Below, one piece after another: positions 16,830-26,465 of a stretch of DNA of 64,000 nucleotides. The notes beneath the pieces are model-generated. The model ran no database searches. It saw only the letters and a list, made by a program, of their open reading frames with translations, and was not told where the DNA came from. This DNA is from Pararhizobium capsulatum DSM 1112 (GTDB taxonomy: Bacteria > Pseudomonadota > Alphaproteobacteria > Rhizobiales > Rhizobiaceae), in contig NZ_JAUSVF010000002.1 of NCBI RefSeq assembly GCF_030814475.1, positions 124,001 through 188,000 of the forward strand, in the 5' to 3' direction. A program made the translations under genes and the position numbers. Numbering within the stretch: position 1 is the first letter of the stretch; each line of letters begins with the position of its first letter.

Positions 16830-17560
16830 ATTTCATTCGCATTATGTGCGGCATCTGTCCGCCGCGCAGGAAAATGGGCGACTGGCGAAGGAAATCGACT
16901 CCGTCACCATCCCCCAGCGCAAGGTTCACCCGATTGTCGTCGGCAGGGATGAACAACCGCGTTCCACGACCATTGAAACGCTGGCCAATCTTGGCACTCT
17001 CTTTAAGAAAGAAGACGGCACGTCGACCTCCGGCAACGCCTCCGGCGTGAACAAGGCGCTGCCGCACGGATCATCGCTTCGGAAGCGGCTGCGAAGAAAT
17101 ACAGGCTGGCGCCGGTCGCCTGCATCCTGGGAGGGTGCGACCGGCGGCGTGCCTCCGCGCGCGATGTGCATCGGCCCGGTTCCGGCATCACGCAAGCTGA
17201 TGGGACGCCTCGGCATTTCCCAACACCCGTTGGAAGGCATCGAACTCAGCGAAGCTTTCGCGTCGCAGGCCCTGGCCGTCCCGCCCGAGTTCGGCATCAC
17301 CGACGATGATGCATGCGTCAATCGCAACGGTGGCGCGATTGCACTCGGCCATCCGCTCGGCATGTTCGGGACGGATATCACCGGCTCGGCAGCGCTGGAA
17401 CTGCAGTCGGTGGTCGCTATTCGCTCTCGACGATGTGCGTCGGTCTCGGGCAGGGGATTGCGATCGCGCTGGAGCGGATGTGGGACCTACACCGGTTTTA
17501 CGACAGTGATCGCACTTCGCCGCCTCCACAAAATCGGGACGATTTCTCGTCTGCCGACAA
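16830..17560 (+). pseudogene. Decayed acetyl-CoA acyltransferase (PcaF-like thiolase) fragment
   Basis: The C-terminal half of a beta-ketoadipyl-CoA thiolase is visible but broken. In one frame AAQENGRLAKEIDSVTIPQR, IELSEAFASQALAV and VNRNGGAIALGHPLGMFG are typical thiolase motifs. Between them the similarity shifts to another frame (near 17050-17145, ARIIASEAAAKKYRLAPVA) and at the end it shifts again (near 17420-17490, GRYSLSTMCVGLGQGIAIAL). The N-terminal part with the catalytic cysteine is missing. At least three frameshifts and the truncation make this a pseudogene. Confidence 0.85.
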
Positions 17561-17732
17561 TTGGAAACGTTAGGGGCCGCGCGACGATCTCCCTCTTATC
17601 CCCAGCAGGTAGAGCACGCCCGAGTTGCCGGCGAAGGGGTGTTGACCACAGATTCTGAGCCAGCCGCCCTATCCAGCATTGTGCGCCGCCTTCCGCGCTG
17701 GGAGTAAGCGGGCCTATCCGTTTTCGAATTAT

Positions 17733-17766
17733 CTAAAACAGAACGGCCGGGTTATCCCCGACCGTT
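17733..17766 (-). terminator. Rho-independent terminator of repAB locus 2
   Basis: On the minus strand, AACGGTCGGG and CCCGGCCGTT (17757-17766 and 17742-17751) form a 10-pair stem with one G-U pair and a 5-base loop, followed by CTGTTTTAG. It starts 8 bases after the repB stop, so repAB of locus 2 appears to be a complete two-gene transcription unit, not a truncated repABC. Confidence 0.75.
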
Positions 17767-17773
17767 AGGCCTC

Positions 17774-18826
17774 TCAAACTCTCTCGGATGCTACGCCTGA
17801 AGGTCTACTTCGGAATGCGTCCTTCTCGAATGCCTCATACATCCGTTCGAGATTTTCGGTCAGGTAGGCTCCGAAGGCGGAGATCTTGTCCGAGCGCAGA
17901 GCAAATGTCACCTGTTTGCCATCATCGACGATCTTGGCGGTCAGCGTGCCGGCGGAATTCTGCCACGCACGCGCGGCCCTGGACACCTTAGCCGGCTTTG
18001 CCGGGCTCGGCTCGCGCTTCGTCAACGCCTCGACAAGCTCGAACCGACGATCTGGATCCGCGTCGAGAAATGCTGAGCTTGCTAATAAGGCGCGGGCGGT
18101 CTCCACAAAAGCGCCATCATCAAACAGCGCCGACAGATCATGCCAGCGGTCTCGACCAACGCTTCTTGCTGCCTCCAGTGCAGCCAGCACATCGGCGGGG
18201 ATACGCCTTGTGACCGAAAGCATCTTGGAGACGGTCGTCTTGTCGGCGCTGAGTGCCGTCATGATCGTCTCGCGATCAAAGCTGAGCCCCTCCAGCCGAT
18301 GGGCGAACATCGTGCGCTCGATGAAGGAAAGATCGGCGCGAGCCGAATTTTCCTGCCCCTGGGCGATGACGTGGTCGCGGTCGTCCAGCGCCTTGACGAC
18401 GGCCCGGACGGGACGGCTAAGCACGCGGGCGGCGCGGGCACGCCGATGGCCGAAGGCGATCTGATAACGGCCGGACAGTATCGGGTGAGGGCGCACGAGA
18501 ATAGGCGAGTCCTGGCCGCGCTGTCGGATCGCCTCAACCAGCTCCTGAAACCGCTCATCATCGCCGCCGAGGCGGTCGTTGACGAAGGAGTTTTCGATCA
18601 GCGCCGGATCGAGATCGATGACCGTCTCTCCATTCGCGAGCTTCTCCTCCAGTTGTTTGGCGCTCTCTGCCCTAGCGGACAGCGCGTCTATGCTTCGCGT
18701 GACGGCACCCAGCGCACCGATACCCTTGAAGGAAAGGGCCTGAGCCTCAGCCGGAGCTTCCGAGTTTACCGCGGTAAACTTCTTGCTGTCGTCCATCAGT
18801 CCGGACAAAATGTTCTTACGCGCCAT
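17774..18826 (-). CDS. repB: RepB centromere-binding partition protein, locus 2 (no repC)
   Basis: A 350-residue RepB/ParB protein. The ParB domain shows SPILVRPHPILSGRYQIAFG followed by HRRARAARVL, and QGQENSARADLSFIERTMFA. The HTH part follows (LSADKTTVSKMLSVTRRIPA) and the C-terminus has RSVGRDRWHDLSALF. An N-terminal KFTAVNS is encoded by a parS palindrome (18764-18779). It is separated from repA by 42 bases that contain a second parS. No repC follows: only a terminator and decayed pca-like genes. It could serve as a second partition module or be the relic of a third replicon. Confidence 0.95.
   Translation of the reverse strand: MARKNILSGLMDDSKKFTAVNSEAPAEAQALSFKGIGALGAVTRSIDALSARAESAKQLEEKLANGETVIDLDPALIENSFVNDRLGGDDERFQELVEAIRQRGQDSPILVRPHPILSGRYQIAFGHRRARAARVLSRPVRAVVKALDDRDHVIAQGQENSARADLSFIERTMFAHRLEGLSFDRETIMTALSADKTTVSKMLSVTRRIPADVLAALEAARSVGRDRWHDLSALFDDGAFVETARALLASSAFLDADPDRRFELVEALTKREPSPAKPAKVSRAARAWQNSAGTLTAKIVDDGKQVTFALRSDKISAFGAYLTENLERMYEAFEKDAFRSRPSGVASERV
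18764..18779. promoter_or_regulatory. parS site 1 of locus 2 (inside repB)
   Basis: GTTTACCGCGGTAAAC is a perfect palindrome fitting GTTNNCNGCNGNNAAC. It lies in the 5' part of repB and encodes the FTAVN run. It shares the outer bases TTTAC with the second site of this locus and differs from the sites of loci 1 and 3. Confidence 0.88.
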
Positions 18827-18845
18827 GCTTTTCTCCTTTCCGCCA

Positions 18846-18861
18846 GTTTACTGCAGTAAAC
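18846..18861. promoter_or_regulatory. parS site 2 of locus 2 (repA-repB gap)
   Basis: GTTTACTGCAGTAAAC is a perfect palindrome fitting the same consensus, lying in the short gap between repA and repB. It differs from the site inside repB only at the two central variable positions. Confidence 0.88.
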
Positions 18862-18868
18862 TTGCCCG

Positions 18869-20083
18869 TCATTTCCGTCCCCAGGCCTTATGGACGAGAT
18901 CGACGATCTCGTTGTTCACGCCCTCCATGGCTTCCATCGCGCGATCATAGGTCGTGCGGGTGAAGGCGCTGCGCTCCACCTCGTAGAGCGTCTGGTTGGT
19001 GAGCGAGGCATCCGAGATCGCCACGCTCTTCAGCATCGGATTGGTCAATACATGGTTCTTGAACATAGAGCGCATGAAGGCGACCATCTGGGTCTGTGGG
19101 CCGTCCTGCGGATCATAACGCGTCACCAGATAACGCAGCCAGTCGAGGTTCATGTCGCCGCCTGCACCCTTCAGCGTGTTCAGCACCTCGCCGAGCATCT
19201 GCAGGAACTGGCACATGGACATGACGTCGAGCATCTGCGGGTGCACGGTGATCAGGATCGCGGTGGCGCAGCAGATTGCGCTCATCGTCAGGAAGCCTAG
19301 TTGCGGCGGGCAGTCGATGACCACTACGTCGTAGTCGTCGGAAACCGTACTCAGCGCCTCGTCGAGGCGAGCGAAGAAAATCCTGCCGTAATCGCCGGCC
19401 TGGCCCTGGGCGAGGACGTGCGGCGTGTCGTGCTCGAACTCCATCAGTTCCAGATTGCCCGGCACGAGATCAAGATGTGGAAAATTCGTTTTGCGGATGA
19501 TCTCTTTCAGCGGCCGTCGCTGGTCGTCATAGCGGATGGCGCCGTAGAGCGTCTCGTTCTCCTGCACGTCGAATTCCGGCTGGAACCCATGGATAGCCGA
19601 CAGCGAAGCCTGCGGATCGAGGTCGACGGCGAGAACACGGTGGCCGGTCAAAGCAAGATGTTGCGCGAGGTGGGCCGCCGAGGTTGTCTTGCCACTGCCA
19701 CCCTTGAAGTTGACCACAGCGATGACCTGCAGATGATCCTTCTCACGACGGCGCGGGACATAATGCGTTCCCGGTCGAGCGTTCTGATCGAGAAACAGCC
19801 GCATTTCCTCCATCTGCTGCGCCGTATAGGAGCGGCGACCCGAGGGCGTGACCTGGGGGAGGGGACCCTTACCCTCAAGGGAAAGGTTGCGCAGATAGCC
19901 GCCGGTAACGCCGAGAAAACGGGCAGCCTCGGCCAGCTGGAACTTCCGCAGGCCTTTCATCGCGACCGGAGGGAACATCTCCGTTCGATGCTGCTTCAGC
20001 TTTTCGGACAGTTCCTGCGCCTGGGCGATGATCAGCTGGTCCATTTCGGAGATGGCTTGTCCGGCCTTCACGGCGAATGTCAT
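18869..20083 (-). CDS. repA: RepA partition ATPase, locus 2
   Basis: A 404-residue ParA-family ATPase. The N-terminal domain reads KFQLAEAARFLGVTGGYLRN followed by LSLEGKGPLPQV. Walker A is KGGSGKTT at about residue 127, then AVDLDPQASLSAIHG, and Walker B is VVVIDCPPQLGFLTMSA. It is diverged from RepA of loci 1 and 3 (for example MKGLRKFQLAEAARFLGV where they have KTLR.F.SGEAA.LIGV), consistent with a different plasmid lineage. It is the first gene of a two-gene unit with the repB that follows. Confidence 0.95.
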   Translation of the reverse strand: MTFAVKAGQAISEMDQLIIAQAQELSEKLKQHRTEMFPPVAMKGLRKFQLAEAARFLGVTGGYLRNLSLEGKGPLPQVTPSGRRSYTAQQMEEMRLFLDQNARPGTHYVPRRREKDHLQVIAVVNFKGGSGKTTSAAHLAQHLALTGHRVLAVDLDPQASLSAIHGFQPEFDVQENETLYGAIRYDDQRRPLKEIIRKTNFPHLDLVPGNLELMEFEHDTPHVLAQGQAGDYGRIFFARLDEALSTVSDDYDVVVIDCPPQLGFLTMSAICCATAILITVHPQMLDVMSMCQFLQMLGEVLNTLKGAGGDMNLDWLRYLVTRYDPQDGPQTQMVAFMRSMFKNHVLTNPMLKSVAISDASLTNQTLYEVERSAFTRTTYDRAMEAMEGVNNEIVDLVHKAWGRK

Positions 20084-20620
20084 GGAAATCTCTCAGATGC
20101 GATTTTGATCGTGATTTAAACTCTAAAGCGCATCTTGCTAATTCGCTCGCACATTGCAAGAAAAATTGGGCTAACAAGAGCAAAGCGCCAACTACGATTT
20201 TATAAATTTCATTCGGCGATCGGATGCACCAAGCTCAACCTGTGGCGTCATGACCGCTGCCCGTAGTATCGGCATAGCGATGAGCAAGCAGTTCGATCCC
20301 CTTGAGGCGTCACCATAACGCGATCACCCAACTGGGGGCATGGAGACAGCAAAAAGCCGTGCTCCTCAACCCCGCGGTAGGGAACTAGAGCAAAATTCGT
20401 CTATTGATTAGAAGTCTCGCTGTTTTTGAGCGATAAGAATACGCCAATCAAGGACGAGTGTACGGCAACGGCCGTGCGACAATAGATCAGAACCGCAGTT
20501 GCCAACGTAAGAAATCTATCTATGGAACTAATATGACGGCCGATCCCAATTGAGCTCTCAAGGTACCACAACACCGGGCATTTACTCCTCAACAATCCAG
20601 GATTTCGAACGGGGTTGGAC
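20084..20620. other. Intergenic region between divergent repA (locus 2) and pxpA
   Basis: Some 537 bases contain no convincing gene. The part next to repA (20100-20210) is AT-rich and should hold the promoter of repAB locus 2; the part next to 20620 should hold the promoter of the pxp operon. No repC remnant, repeat or RNA could be recognised. An AT-rich frame at 20401-20718 on the minus strand overlaps pxpA and is not credible. Confidence 0.5.
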
Positions 20621-21388
20621 ATGACAAGCATCGATCTCAATAGCGATCTGGGCGAAGGTTTCGGCCCATGGCCGATGGGCGATGACAACGCCATGCTGGG
20701 GATCGTTACCAGCGCCAATATCGCCTGCGGCTTTCATGCGGGCGATCCCGCGGGCATCCTGAAGGTGCTGAAGGTTGCGGCCGAACGTGGGGTCGTTGTC
20801 GGTGCCCATGTTGGCTACCGCGATCTCGTTGGCTTCGGCCGCCGCAACATGGACCCGTCGAGCGAAGAGCTGGTCGCTGATACGATTTACCAGATCGGGG
20901 CGATCAAGGGGCTGGCGAAGGCGGCGGGAACAACGGTTCGCTATGTGAAGCCGCATGGTGCACTCTATAACACCATTGCCTATGACGCCCGGCAGGCGGC
21001 CGATGTCATTACCGGCATCAAGGCTGTCGATCCGCAGCTGATCCTGATGGCGCTGGCCGGTGCGCCCATCGTCGAGCAGGCGCGAGCGGCTGAGCTTACC
21101 GTCGTCTGCGAGGCCTTTGCCGATCGCGCCTACAATGCCGACGGCAGCCTTGTCAGCCGCCGCCTGCCCGGCTCGGTCATCCACAATCCCGCCGAGGTGG
21201 CCGCGCGCATGCTGCGCATGGTCAACGAACAAAGCATCGTCGCGATCGACGGCACCGTGATTCCCCTTGAGGCACAATCGATCTGCATCCACGGCGATAC
21301 CGCAACCGCCGTTGCCATCGCGTCCACCCTGCGCGACACGCTTGCTGCGCGTGGCGTGACGCTGAAATCCTTTGCCCACCATGGGTGA
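20621..21388 (+). CDS. pxpA: 5-oxoprolinase subunit A (LamB/YcsF family)
   Basis: A 255-residue LamB/YcsF protein, subunit A of the ATP-dependent 5-oxoprolinase that opens 5-oxoproline (pyroglutamate) to glutamate. The N-terminus [20 protein letters not shown] and the segment [11 protein letters not shown] are family hallmarks, as are [11 protein letters not shown] and [20 protein letters not shown] 20621 is preferred over TTG 20615. Its stop overlaps the start of the pxpB-pxpC fusion, so the two are translationally coupled. Together they form a complete 5-oxoprolinase. Confidence 0.95.
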   Translation: MTSIDLNSDLGEGFGPWPMGDDNAMLGIVTSANIACGFHAGDPAGILKVLKVAAERGVVVGAHVGYRDLVGFGRRNMDPSSEELVADTIYQIGAIKGLAKAAGTTVRYVKPHGALYNTIAYDARQAADVITGIKAVDPQLILMALAGAPIVEQARAAELTVVCEAFADRAYNADGSLVSRRLPGSVIHNPAEVAARMLRMVNEQSIVAIDGTVIPLEAQSICIHGDTATAVAIASTLRDTLAARGVTLKSFAHHG

Positions 21389-23141
21389 GCGGCTGCGTTT
21401 CCTGCCTGTCGGGAGCGACAGTGTTATGGCCGAGCTTGTCGATCTCGAGACGACGCTGACCCTGCTCGACCGGCTGCTTGCAAATCCACCGGAAGGCGTC
21501 ATCGAGATGATCCCGGCGGCGCGAACGGTGATGATCCGCTTCGACCCGCTGACGACCGATCGTGCCCGCCTTGGCGCCTTCATTCGAGGCCTCGATCTGA
21601 CGGAGCGCAGCGCGCGCCGGGGCGATCTGTTCGAGATACCCGTGACCTATGACGGCGAAGATCTGGGCGATGTTGCCGACATCCTCGGCTGGTCGGTCGA
21701 AGAGGTGGTGCGCCGGCATACGGCCGCGACCTATACGGTGGCCTTCACCGGCTTTGCGCCGGGCTTTGCCTATATGACGTCGGATGATCCGGCCTTCGAC
21801 GTTCCGCGCCGCAAGAGCCCGCGGGTACGCATTCCGGCAGGTGCCGTGGCGCTCGGCGGCAAATTCGGCGGCATCTATCCGTCCGACAGTCCCGGCGGCT
21901 GGCAGCTTCTGGGCCGCACGCCGCTTGCGATGTGGGATACGAGCCGCGCGCGGGCAGCGCTCCTGGCCCCGGGCGACCGGGTACGATTTCGGGATATGGC
22001 GAAGGGTGTGGTAGTTTCGGGCAGCTTACTATCCTTGCCTCCCCTTGCCTCCCCTCCTCTCTCGGAGAAATTTTCGGATGTGCCGGTTGGTGAGATCGGT
22101 ACTCCGCATTACCCCCCTCTGTCAGCGGAGCTGACAGAGGGGGGTAATGCGGCAAGCTCCGGACGCATCAGGCCTTCCGTTACCCTCCCCTCCTCCGGAA
22201 AATTTTTTCTGCAACAGAACGCCCTCCACGTCATCCGCGCTGACCGGCCGGCGCTGTATCAGGATTTCGGCCGCGCCGGTCGTGCCGATCAGGGCGTCGG
22301 CCAATCCGGGGCGCTGGACCGGGCGGCGATGCAGGAGGTCAATCTTGCGCTCGGCAATCCGCGCGATGACGCCGTGATCGAGGTGACCTTCGGTGGCTTT
22401 GCCGTCAGGGCAGATGGCCCCGTGACATCAGCGGTCTTCGGAGCTCCCTCCCCTCTGGTCATCCGCACCGCCGACGGGCGCGACATCAATGCTCCTTTCG
22501 CGAAAGCTTTCGCCCTCGATGCCGGCGACACATTGACGCTTGGCATCCCGTCGGAGGGCATGCGCAGCTATCTCGCCTTGCGCGGCGGCTTCGCCGTCAA
22601 ACCGGTGCTGGGGTCCGCCTCCACCGATACTTTATCCAAGGTCGGGCCGGCTCCGATTGTCGCTGGCGATGTCCTCGTCCCGGCCAATGGGAGGACCATC
22701 GCCGTCGATCCCGCCCGTCCCCTCCCCCCACGCCTGCCGCGTACGGGCGAGACGGTGACGCTCGACGTTATCCTTGGCCCGCGCACCGACTGGTTCACGG
22801 CCAATGGGGTTGAAACCCTCCTGACGCAGGAATGGTCGGTGACACCGGAATCGAGCCGTGTCGGCATGCGACTGTCCGCCTCCTCTCCCATCGAGCGGCG
22901 TGATCAGGCGGAGCTCCCTTCGGAAGCCACCGCCATCGGCGCGATCCAGGTGCCGCATACCGGCCAGCCCGTGCTGTTCCTCGCCGATCATCCGCTAACC
23001 GGCGGTTACCCGGTGATCGGCTCCGTGGCGCGCCATCATCTCGATCTTGCCGGGCAGATCCCGATCGGTGCCCGCATCCGCTTCAATCCGATTTCCGGTT
23101 TCGACCCTGAAGATGCCGAGACCGTCTCACACGAAAGCTGA
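21381..23141 (+). CDS. 5-oxoprolinase subunits B and C fused in one polypeptide
   Basis: A 586-residue fusion of PxpB (residues 1 to about 215, with [20 protein letters not shown] and [15 protein letters not shown]) and PxpC (about 275-586, with [20 protein letters not shown] and [16 protein letters not shown]). These subunits are separate genes in Escherichia coli and Bacillus but are fused in some bacteria. The 60-residue linker is low-complexity and is encoded by a Rhizobium-type palindromic repeat carrying a perfect 45-base hairpin (22106-22150) that stays in frame. The start overlaps the pxpA stop. The next gene begins 4 bases after the stop. Confidence 0.93.
   Translation: MGERLRFLPVGSDSVMAELVDLETTLTLLDRLLANPPEGVIEMIPAARTVMIRFDPLTTDRARLGAFIRGLDLTERSARRGDLFEIPVTYDGEDLGDVADILGWSVEEVVRRHTAATYTVAFTGFAPGFAYMTSDDPAFDVPRRKSPRVRIPAGAVALGGKFGGIYPSDSPGGWQLLGRTPLAMWDTSRARAALLAPGDRVRFRDMAKGVVVSGSLLSLPPLASPPLSEKFSDVPVGEIGTPHYPPLSAELTEGGNAASSGRIRPSVTLPSSGKFFLQQNALHVIRADRPALYQDFGRAGRADQGVGQSGALDRAAMQEVNLALGNPRDDAVIEVTFGGFAVRADGPVTSAVFGAPSPLVIRTADGRDINAPFAKAFALDAGDTLTLGIPSEGMRSYLALRGGFAVKPVLGSASTDTLSKVGPAPIVAGDVLVPANGRTIAVDPARPLPPRLPRTGETVTLDVILGPRTDWFTANGVETLLTQEWSVTPESSRVGMRLSASSPIERRDQAELPSEATAIGAIQVPHTGQPVLFLADHPLTGGYPVIGSVARHHLDLAGQIPIGARIRFNPISGFDPEDAETVSHES
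22106..22150. repeat. Perfect 21-base-arm palindrome inside the pxpB-pxpC coding sequence
   Basis: GCATTACCCCCCTCTGTCAGC (one strand, listed here only by its ends: GCATTACC...GTCAGC) is followed by GGA and its exact reverse complement. CTCTGTCAGC and GCTGACA also occur in the intergenic repeats at 24893-25019 and 28851-29021, so this looks like a member of that repeat family translated as an interdomain linker. Confidence 0.85.
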
Positions 23142-23145
23142 GCGC

Positions 23146-24855
23146 ATGAAAAAACTGCTGATCGCCAATCGCGGCGAAATCGCCATCCGCATCGCCCGCG
23201 CCGCCCGCGATTACGGCGTTTCCTCGGTCGCGATCTATTCGGATTCCGACGCGTCCTCCCTGCATGCGGAGCTTGCCGACGAGGCCTATGGCCTGGGCGC
23301 CGGCCGGCCAGTCGATACCTACCTGAACATCGAGAAGATCATCGCCATTGCCCGGCGTGCCGGTGCCGATGCCGTCCATCCCGGTTATGGCTTCCTGTCG
23401 GAGCGCGCCGAGTTCGCCCGCGCGGTCATCGATGCCGGCCTCATCTGGGTTGGCCCGAAACCGGAGGTGATCATGGCGCTTGGCGACAAGGTCGAGGCGC
23501 GCCGCATTGCCGCAAAGGTCGGGGCGCCGCTGGTCAAGGGATCGGACGGGCCGCTGGCATCGGCGGCCGATGCCGTCGCCTTTGCCCGGCAGGCGGGGCT
23601 GCCGCTGGCGATCAAGGCTGCCTTCGGCGGCGGCGGGCGTGGTATGAAGGTGGTGCACCGCATCGAGGATGTTGGCGAATTGTTCGATAGCGCCGTGCGC
23701 GAGGCGATGGAAGCCTTTGGTCGCGGTGAATGCTACGCCGAACAATTTCTCGAAAAGCCGCGCCATATCGAGGCGCAGATCATCGCGGATAGCCATGGCA
23801 ATACGGTGGTGCTGGGCACGCGGGATTGTTCGCTGCAGCGGCGCCACCAGAAGCTCGTGGAAGAGGCCCCTGCCCCGTTCATCACCGAAGAGCAGCGCAC
23901 CCGTATCCACGATGCGGCCAAGGCGATCTGCGTGGCCGCCGGTTATACCGGCGCGGGAACGGTCGAGTTCCTGCTGTCGCAGACCGGTGTCATCTCCTTC
24001 CTTGAGGTCAATACCCGCCTGCAGGTCGAGCATCCGGTGACGGAGGAAACGACGGGCGTCGATATCGTCATTGAGCAGTTGCGCATTGCCGATGGCGTGC
24101 CGCTTTCCGTGACCGAAACCCCCGCTCCTGCTGGCCATGCCTTCGAGTTCCGCATCAATGCCGAGGACCCCGGCCGTGGCTTTCTGCCGACGCCGGGACT
24201 GATCACACGGTTTCGTGCACCGTCCGGTCCGGGCATCCGCCTCGACAGCGGCGTGGAAACCGGGTCCGAAATCCCCGGCCTCTACGATTCGATGATGGCC
24301 AAGCTGATCGTCACCGGGGCGACCAGGGAACAGGCGCTGGTCCGTGCACGCCGCGCGCTTGCCGAATTCAAGATCGAAGGCGTCGCCTCGGTCCTGCCGT
24401 TCCACCGCGCCCTCTTGGAGGAGCCGGCCTTCACCGGTGAGGATGGTTTCAAGGTGTTCACCAACTGGATCGAGACGGAATTTTCCGGCATCGAACCGTC
24501 TCGGCGGGTCGATCCGGTCGAGGGCGGGCTGGTGCGCAGCTTCATCGAGATCGATGGCAAGCGGCATATGTTGGGGCTTCCGTCGGCGTTGTTTTCCGGC
24601 GTTGCGGCACCTGCATCGGTGACAGCGGGAGTGCCGAAGGCAGCGGATGGCGCCGTCGTCGCACCGATTCCGGGCACGTTGCAGCGATGGTTGGTGGAGG
24701 ATGGCGCTGAAGTCGCGGAGGGCGAGGTCGTCGCGCTGATCGAGGCGATGAAGATGGAGACACGGATCGCGGCACCGCGGGCGGGGCGGATCGGTCTGAA
24801 GGTCGAGGTCGGGACGGTGGTCGGCTTGGGGACGGAGATCGCGATGATTGGGTAA
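23146..24855 (+). CDS. Biotin carboxylase with C-terminal biotinyl domain (acyl-CoA carboxylase alpha type)
   Basis: A 569-residue protein. Residues 1-450 form a biotin carboxylase: [43 protein letters not shown] (ATP-grasp glycine loop) and [20 protein letters not shown]. The last 80 residues form a biotinyl carrier domain with the site EAMKMET; the biotinylated lysine is about residue 536. Such genes sit in pxp operons of many Proteobacteria, but their contribution to 5-oxoproline metabolism is unclear. No carboxyltransferase gene is nearby. ATG 23146, 4 bases after the pxpBC stop, is preferred over the upstream start that would overlap it. Confidence 0.93.
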   Translation: MKKLLIANRGEIAIRIARAARDYGVSSVAIYSDSDASSLHAELADEAYGLGAGRPVDTYLNIEKIIAIARRAGADAVHPGYGFLSERAEFARAVIDAGLIWVGPKPEVIMALGDKVEARRIAAKVGAPLVKGSDGPLASAADAVAFARQAGLPLAIKAAFGGGGRGMKVVHRIEDVGELFDSAVREAMEAFGRGECYAEQFLEKPRHIEAQIIADSHGNTVVLGTRDCSLQRRHQKLVEEAPAPFITEEQRTRIHDAAKAICVAAGYTGAGTVEFLLSQTGVISFLEVNTRLQVEHPVTEETTGVDIVIEQLRIADGVPLSVTETPAPAGHAFEFRINAEDPGRGFLPTPGLITRFRAPSGPGIRLDSGVETGSEIPGLYDSMMAKLIVTGATREQALVRARRALAEFKIEGVASVLPFHRALLEEPAFTGEDGFKVFTNWIETEFSGIEPSRRVDPVEGGLVRSFIEIDGKRHMLGLPSALFSGVAAPASVTAGVPKAADGAVVAPIPGTLQRWLVEDGAEVAEGEVVALIEAMKMETRIAAPRAGRIGLKVEVGTVVGLGTEIAMIG

Positions 24856-24892
24856 AGGGTCGGGATGGTCGGCTTGCGGCGGCGACTGTCGC

Positions 24893-25019
24893 TTCACCTC
24901 CTCCGTCAGCTACGCTGACATCTCCCCCTCAAGGGGAGATCGGGAGCGAGAGGCCGCATCCTGCCAATCTCCCCCCTTGAGGGGGAGATGCCCGACAAGA
25001 CAGGGGGTGGAGCGGCATG
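24893..25019. repeat. Rhizobium-type intergenic palindromic element (RIME-like), copy 1
   Basis: The sequence contains GTCAGCTACGCTGAC (a hairpin), ATCTCCCCCTCAAGGGGAGAT (hairpin, one arm ATCTCCCC), and a second inverted ATCTCCCC...GGGGGAGAT pair, ending in a GGGGGTGGAG that is complementary to the CACCTCC-like start. It lies between the biotin carboxylase and DUF1989 genes. The same elements occur at 28851-29021. Confidence 0.8.
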
Positions 25020-25133
25020 GGGCCAATGCCTTTGAATGCCTCCGACGCTAACTTTGAAAGGGGATACGTTGTGACCGACAGGGCACCCGCATCATTCTAA
25101 TTAATTGAATCAACGGTACAAACGGAATTCATC

Positions 25134-25994
25134 ATGAAACCCTCACCCCTCACCCAGGCCCCACATGATGCCGTCGCCCGCAAGGCCATTGCCCCGGTCA
25201 TCTGCTATCCCGTAGAGACCTTGCCGCGCCCGGATCTCGCTGCCTACCGCGGTTTGCGCGACGATCTCTTACTGGTCGATCGGGTCACCGTGCCGGCGCG
25301 GGACGCGGCCTGCTGGTCGGTACCGTCAGGGCATTTCTGCCGCATCCTCTGCAGCCAGGGTGCCCAGGTCGGTGATCTCAATCTGTTCAACGCCCATGAT
25401 TTCAACGAGCGGCTTTACACGGGAAAAACCCGGGCGCTGAATGGGACCCATGTCGGGCTCGGCGACCAATTGTTCTCCAACATGCCCTATCTGCGCCCGA
25501 TCGCCACGATCACCCATGATACGCTCGACTGGTATGGTTTCGATGAATTTGGCGGCTCGGTTCACGATGTCATCGGCACGCGCTGCGATCCCTATACCCA
25601 CAATCTGCTCAGCCACGGCGGGCAATATCACCATTGCTGCCACTCGAACCTCACCCGCGCCTTCGCCCGCCAGACCGGCAAGCCGTTGGCTGAAGCCGAG
25701 GTCTTTATCCATGATGTGCTGAATGTCTTCATGTGCACCGGCTTCACCCGCGACACCGGACAATATTTCATGAAGGCGAGCCCGGTACGTCCCGGCGACT
25801 ACCTGGAGTTCTTCGCCGAGATCGATCTTCTCGGCTGCATGTCGGCATGCCCCGGCGGTGATTGCTCGGCACAGCATTCGTCCGATGTGGCGGCGTGTTA
25901 TCCACTGGAGGTGGAGATCTACAAGCCTGCCCGATTGCCGGACGGCTGGGCGTCGCCTGCCCTGAACGGATATGACGGGACGCATGGTCTCTGA
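25134..25994 (+). CDS. DUF1989 (urea carboxylase-associated type) protein
   Basis: A 286-residue soluble protein of the DUF1989 family, named from urea carboxylase-associated proteins. It contains many cysteines and histidines in the conserved regions, for example GGQYHHCCHSNLTRA, NVFMCTGF and CMSACPGGDC, which may bind metal. Family context is usually urea or amide degradation operons, and here it follows an oxoprolinase and a biotin carboxylase, so a nitrogen-scavenging role is plausible. It is separated from the pxp operon by the RIME-like element, with its own AT-rich leader (25080-25133), so it may be independently expressed. A hairpin follows. Confidence 0.85.
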   Translation: MKPSPLTQAPHDAVARKAIAPVICYPVETLPRPDLAAYRGLRDDLLLVDRVTVPARDAACWSVPSGHFCRILCSQGAQVGDLNLFNAHDFNERLYTGKTRALNGTHVGLGDQLFSNMPYLRPIATITHDTLDWYGFDEFGGSVHDVIGTRCDPYTHNLLSHGGQYHHCCHSNLTRAFARQTGKPLAEAEVFIHDVLNVFMCTGFTRDTGQYFMKASPVRPGDYLEFFAEIDLLGCMSACPGGDCSAQHSSDVAACYPLEVEIYKPARLPDGWASPALNGYDGTHGL

Positions 25995-26007
25995 AGGTGC
26001 GGCATAT

Positions 26008-26035
26008 CCCATCTCCTCGCCTGCGGGGAGATGGG
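26008..26035 (+). terminator. Hairpin downstream of the DUF1989 gene
   Basis: CCCATCTCC and GGAGATGGG form a perfect 9-pair stem around a 10-base loop, 13 bases after the stop codon. There is no T-run, so this is a weak terminator or a transcript-stabilising hairpin; the sequence also resembles half of the RIME-like repeat. Confidence 0.45.
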
Positions 26036-26039
26036 ACGA

Positions 26040-26465
26040 TCGCGTGCTAGCCTGAAACGAGGACGCTGAATTGACGAATTTTGTGTCGCCCGCTTGCATC
26101 TCGACGTCCCCGAAGCGTTTTTGCTCTTCGCCGGAAGCTTTGCCTCAGTTGACAGCTGTCAACTCCGAAGTTCGCAGGTCGTCGCGTTCGCCGCAACGCA
26201 CTGAATTTCCTAGATTTTCCCGCAAAACCCCTTTCGTTAACCAAAAACTCCTTGACGCGACTCGTGCGGTCCGGCACCCTTTCTACGGAGTTTTACGGAA
26301 ATATCTCTCTTCGGCGTAACTCGCTTCTTCGGCTGTAAACCGATCGTCCCCGCGTATTTACTCGGCGATAGAATCGGCTGACACTAAGGGAACGACGTCC
26401 GTCCAGCGATCGCGTGCCCGGTCAAAGCCGGGTTCGGTCCAGAGAGACGGAAAGGACGTTGTGAC
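26040..26465. other. Upstream control region of repABC locus 3
   Basis: No gene is supported in these 426 bases. The region holds a parS palindrome (26148-26163) and then, nearer repA, a TTGACG hexamer (26251-26256) that could be a -35 element, and an AT-rich run (26280-26310). The operon promoter and RepA operators should lie here. A good ribosome site, AAGGA, is found 9 bases before the repA ATG. Confidence 0.55.
26148..26163. promoter_or_regulatory. parS site 1 of locus 3 (upstream of repA)
   Basis: GTTGACAGCTGTCAAC is a perfect palindrome fitting GTTNNCNGCNGNNAAC, and is identical to the copy inside repB of this locus. It lies about 300 bases upstream of repA. Confidence 0.88.

Noticed and set aside
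16672..17658. 328-codon open frame as an intact thiolase gene
   Set aside because: Only parts of the frame match thiolase; matching segments shift between frames and the catalytic cysteine domain is absent, so it is a pseudogene.
23083..24897. 604-codon minus-strand frame opposite the biotin carboxylase
   Set aside because: Arises from GC-rich third-position bias; its translation is rich in Arg, His and Asp with no recognisable domain, while the plus strand encodes a clear biotin carboxylase. Other long antisense frames (for example 26358-27809 and 45922-48474) are the same kind of shadow.
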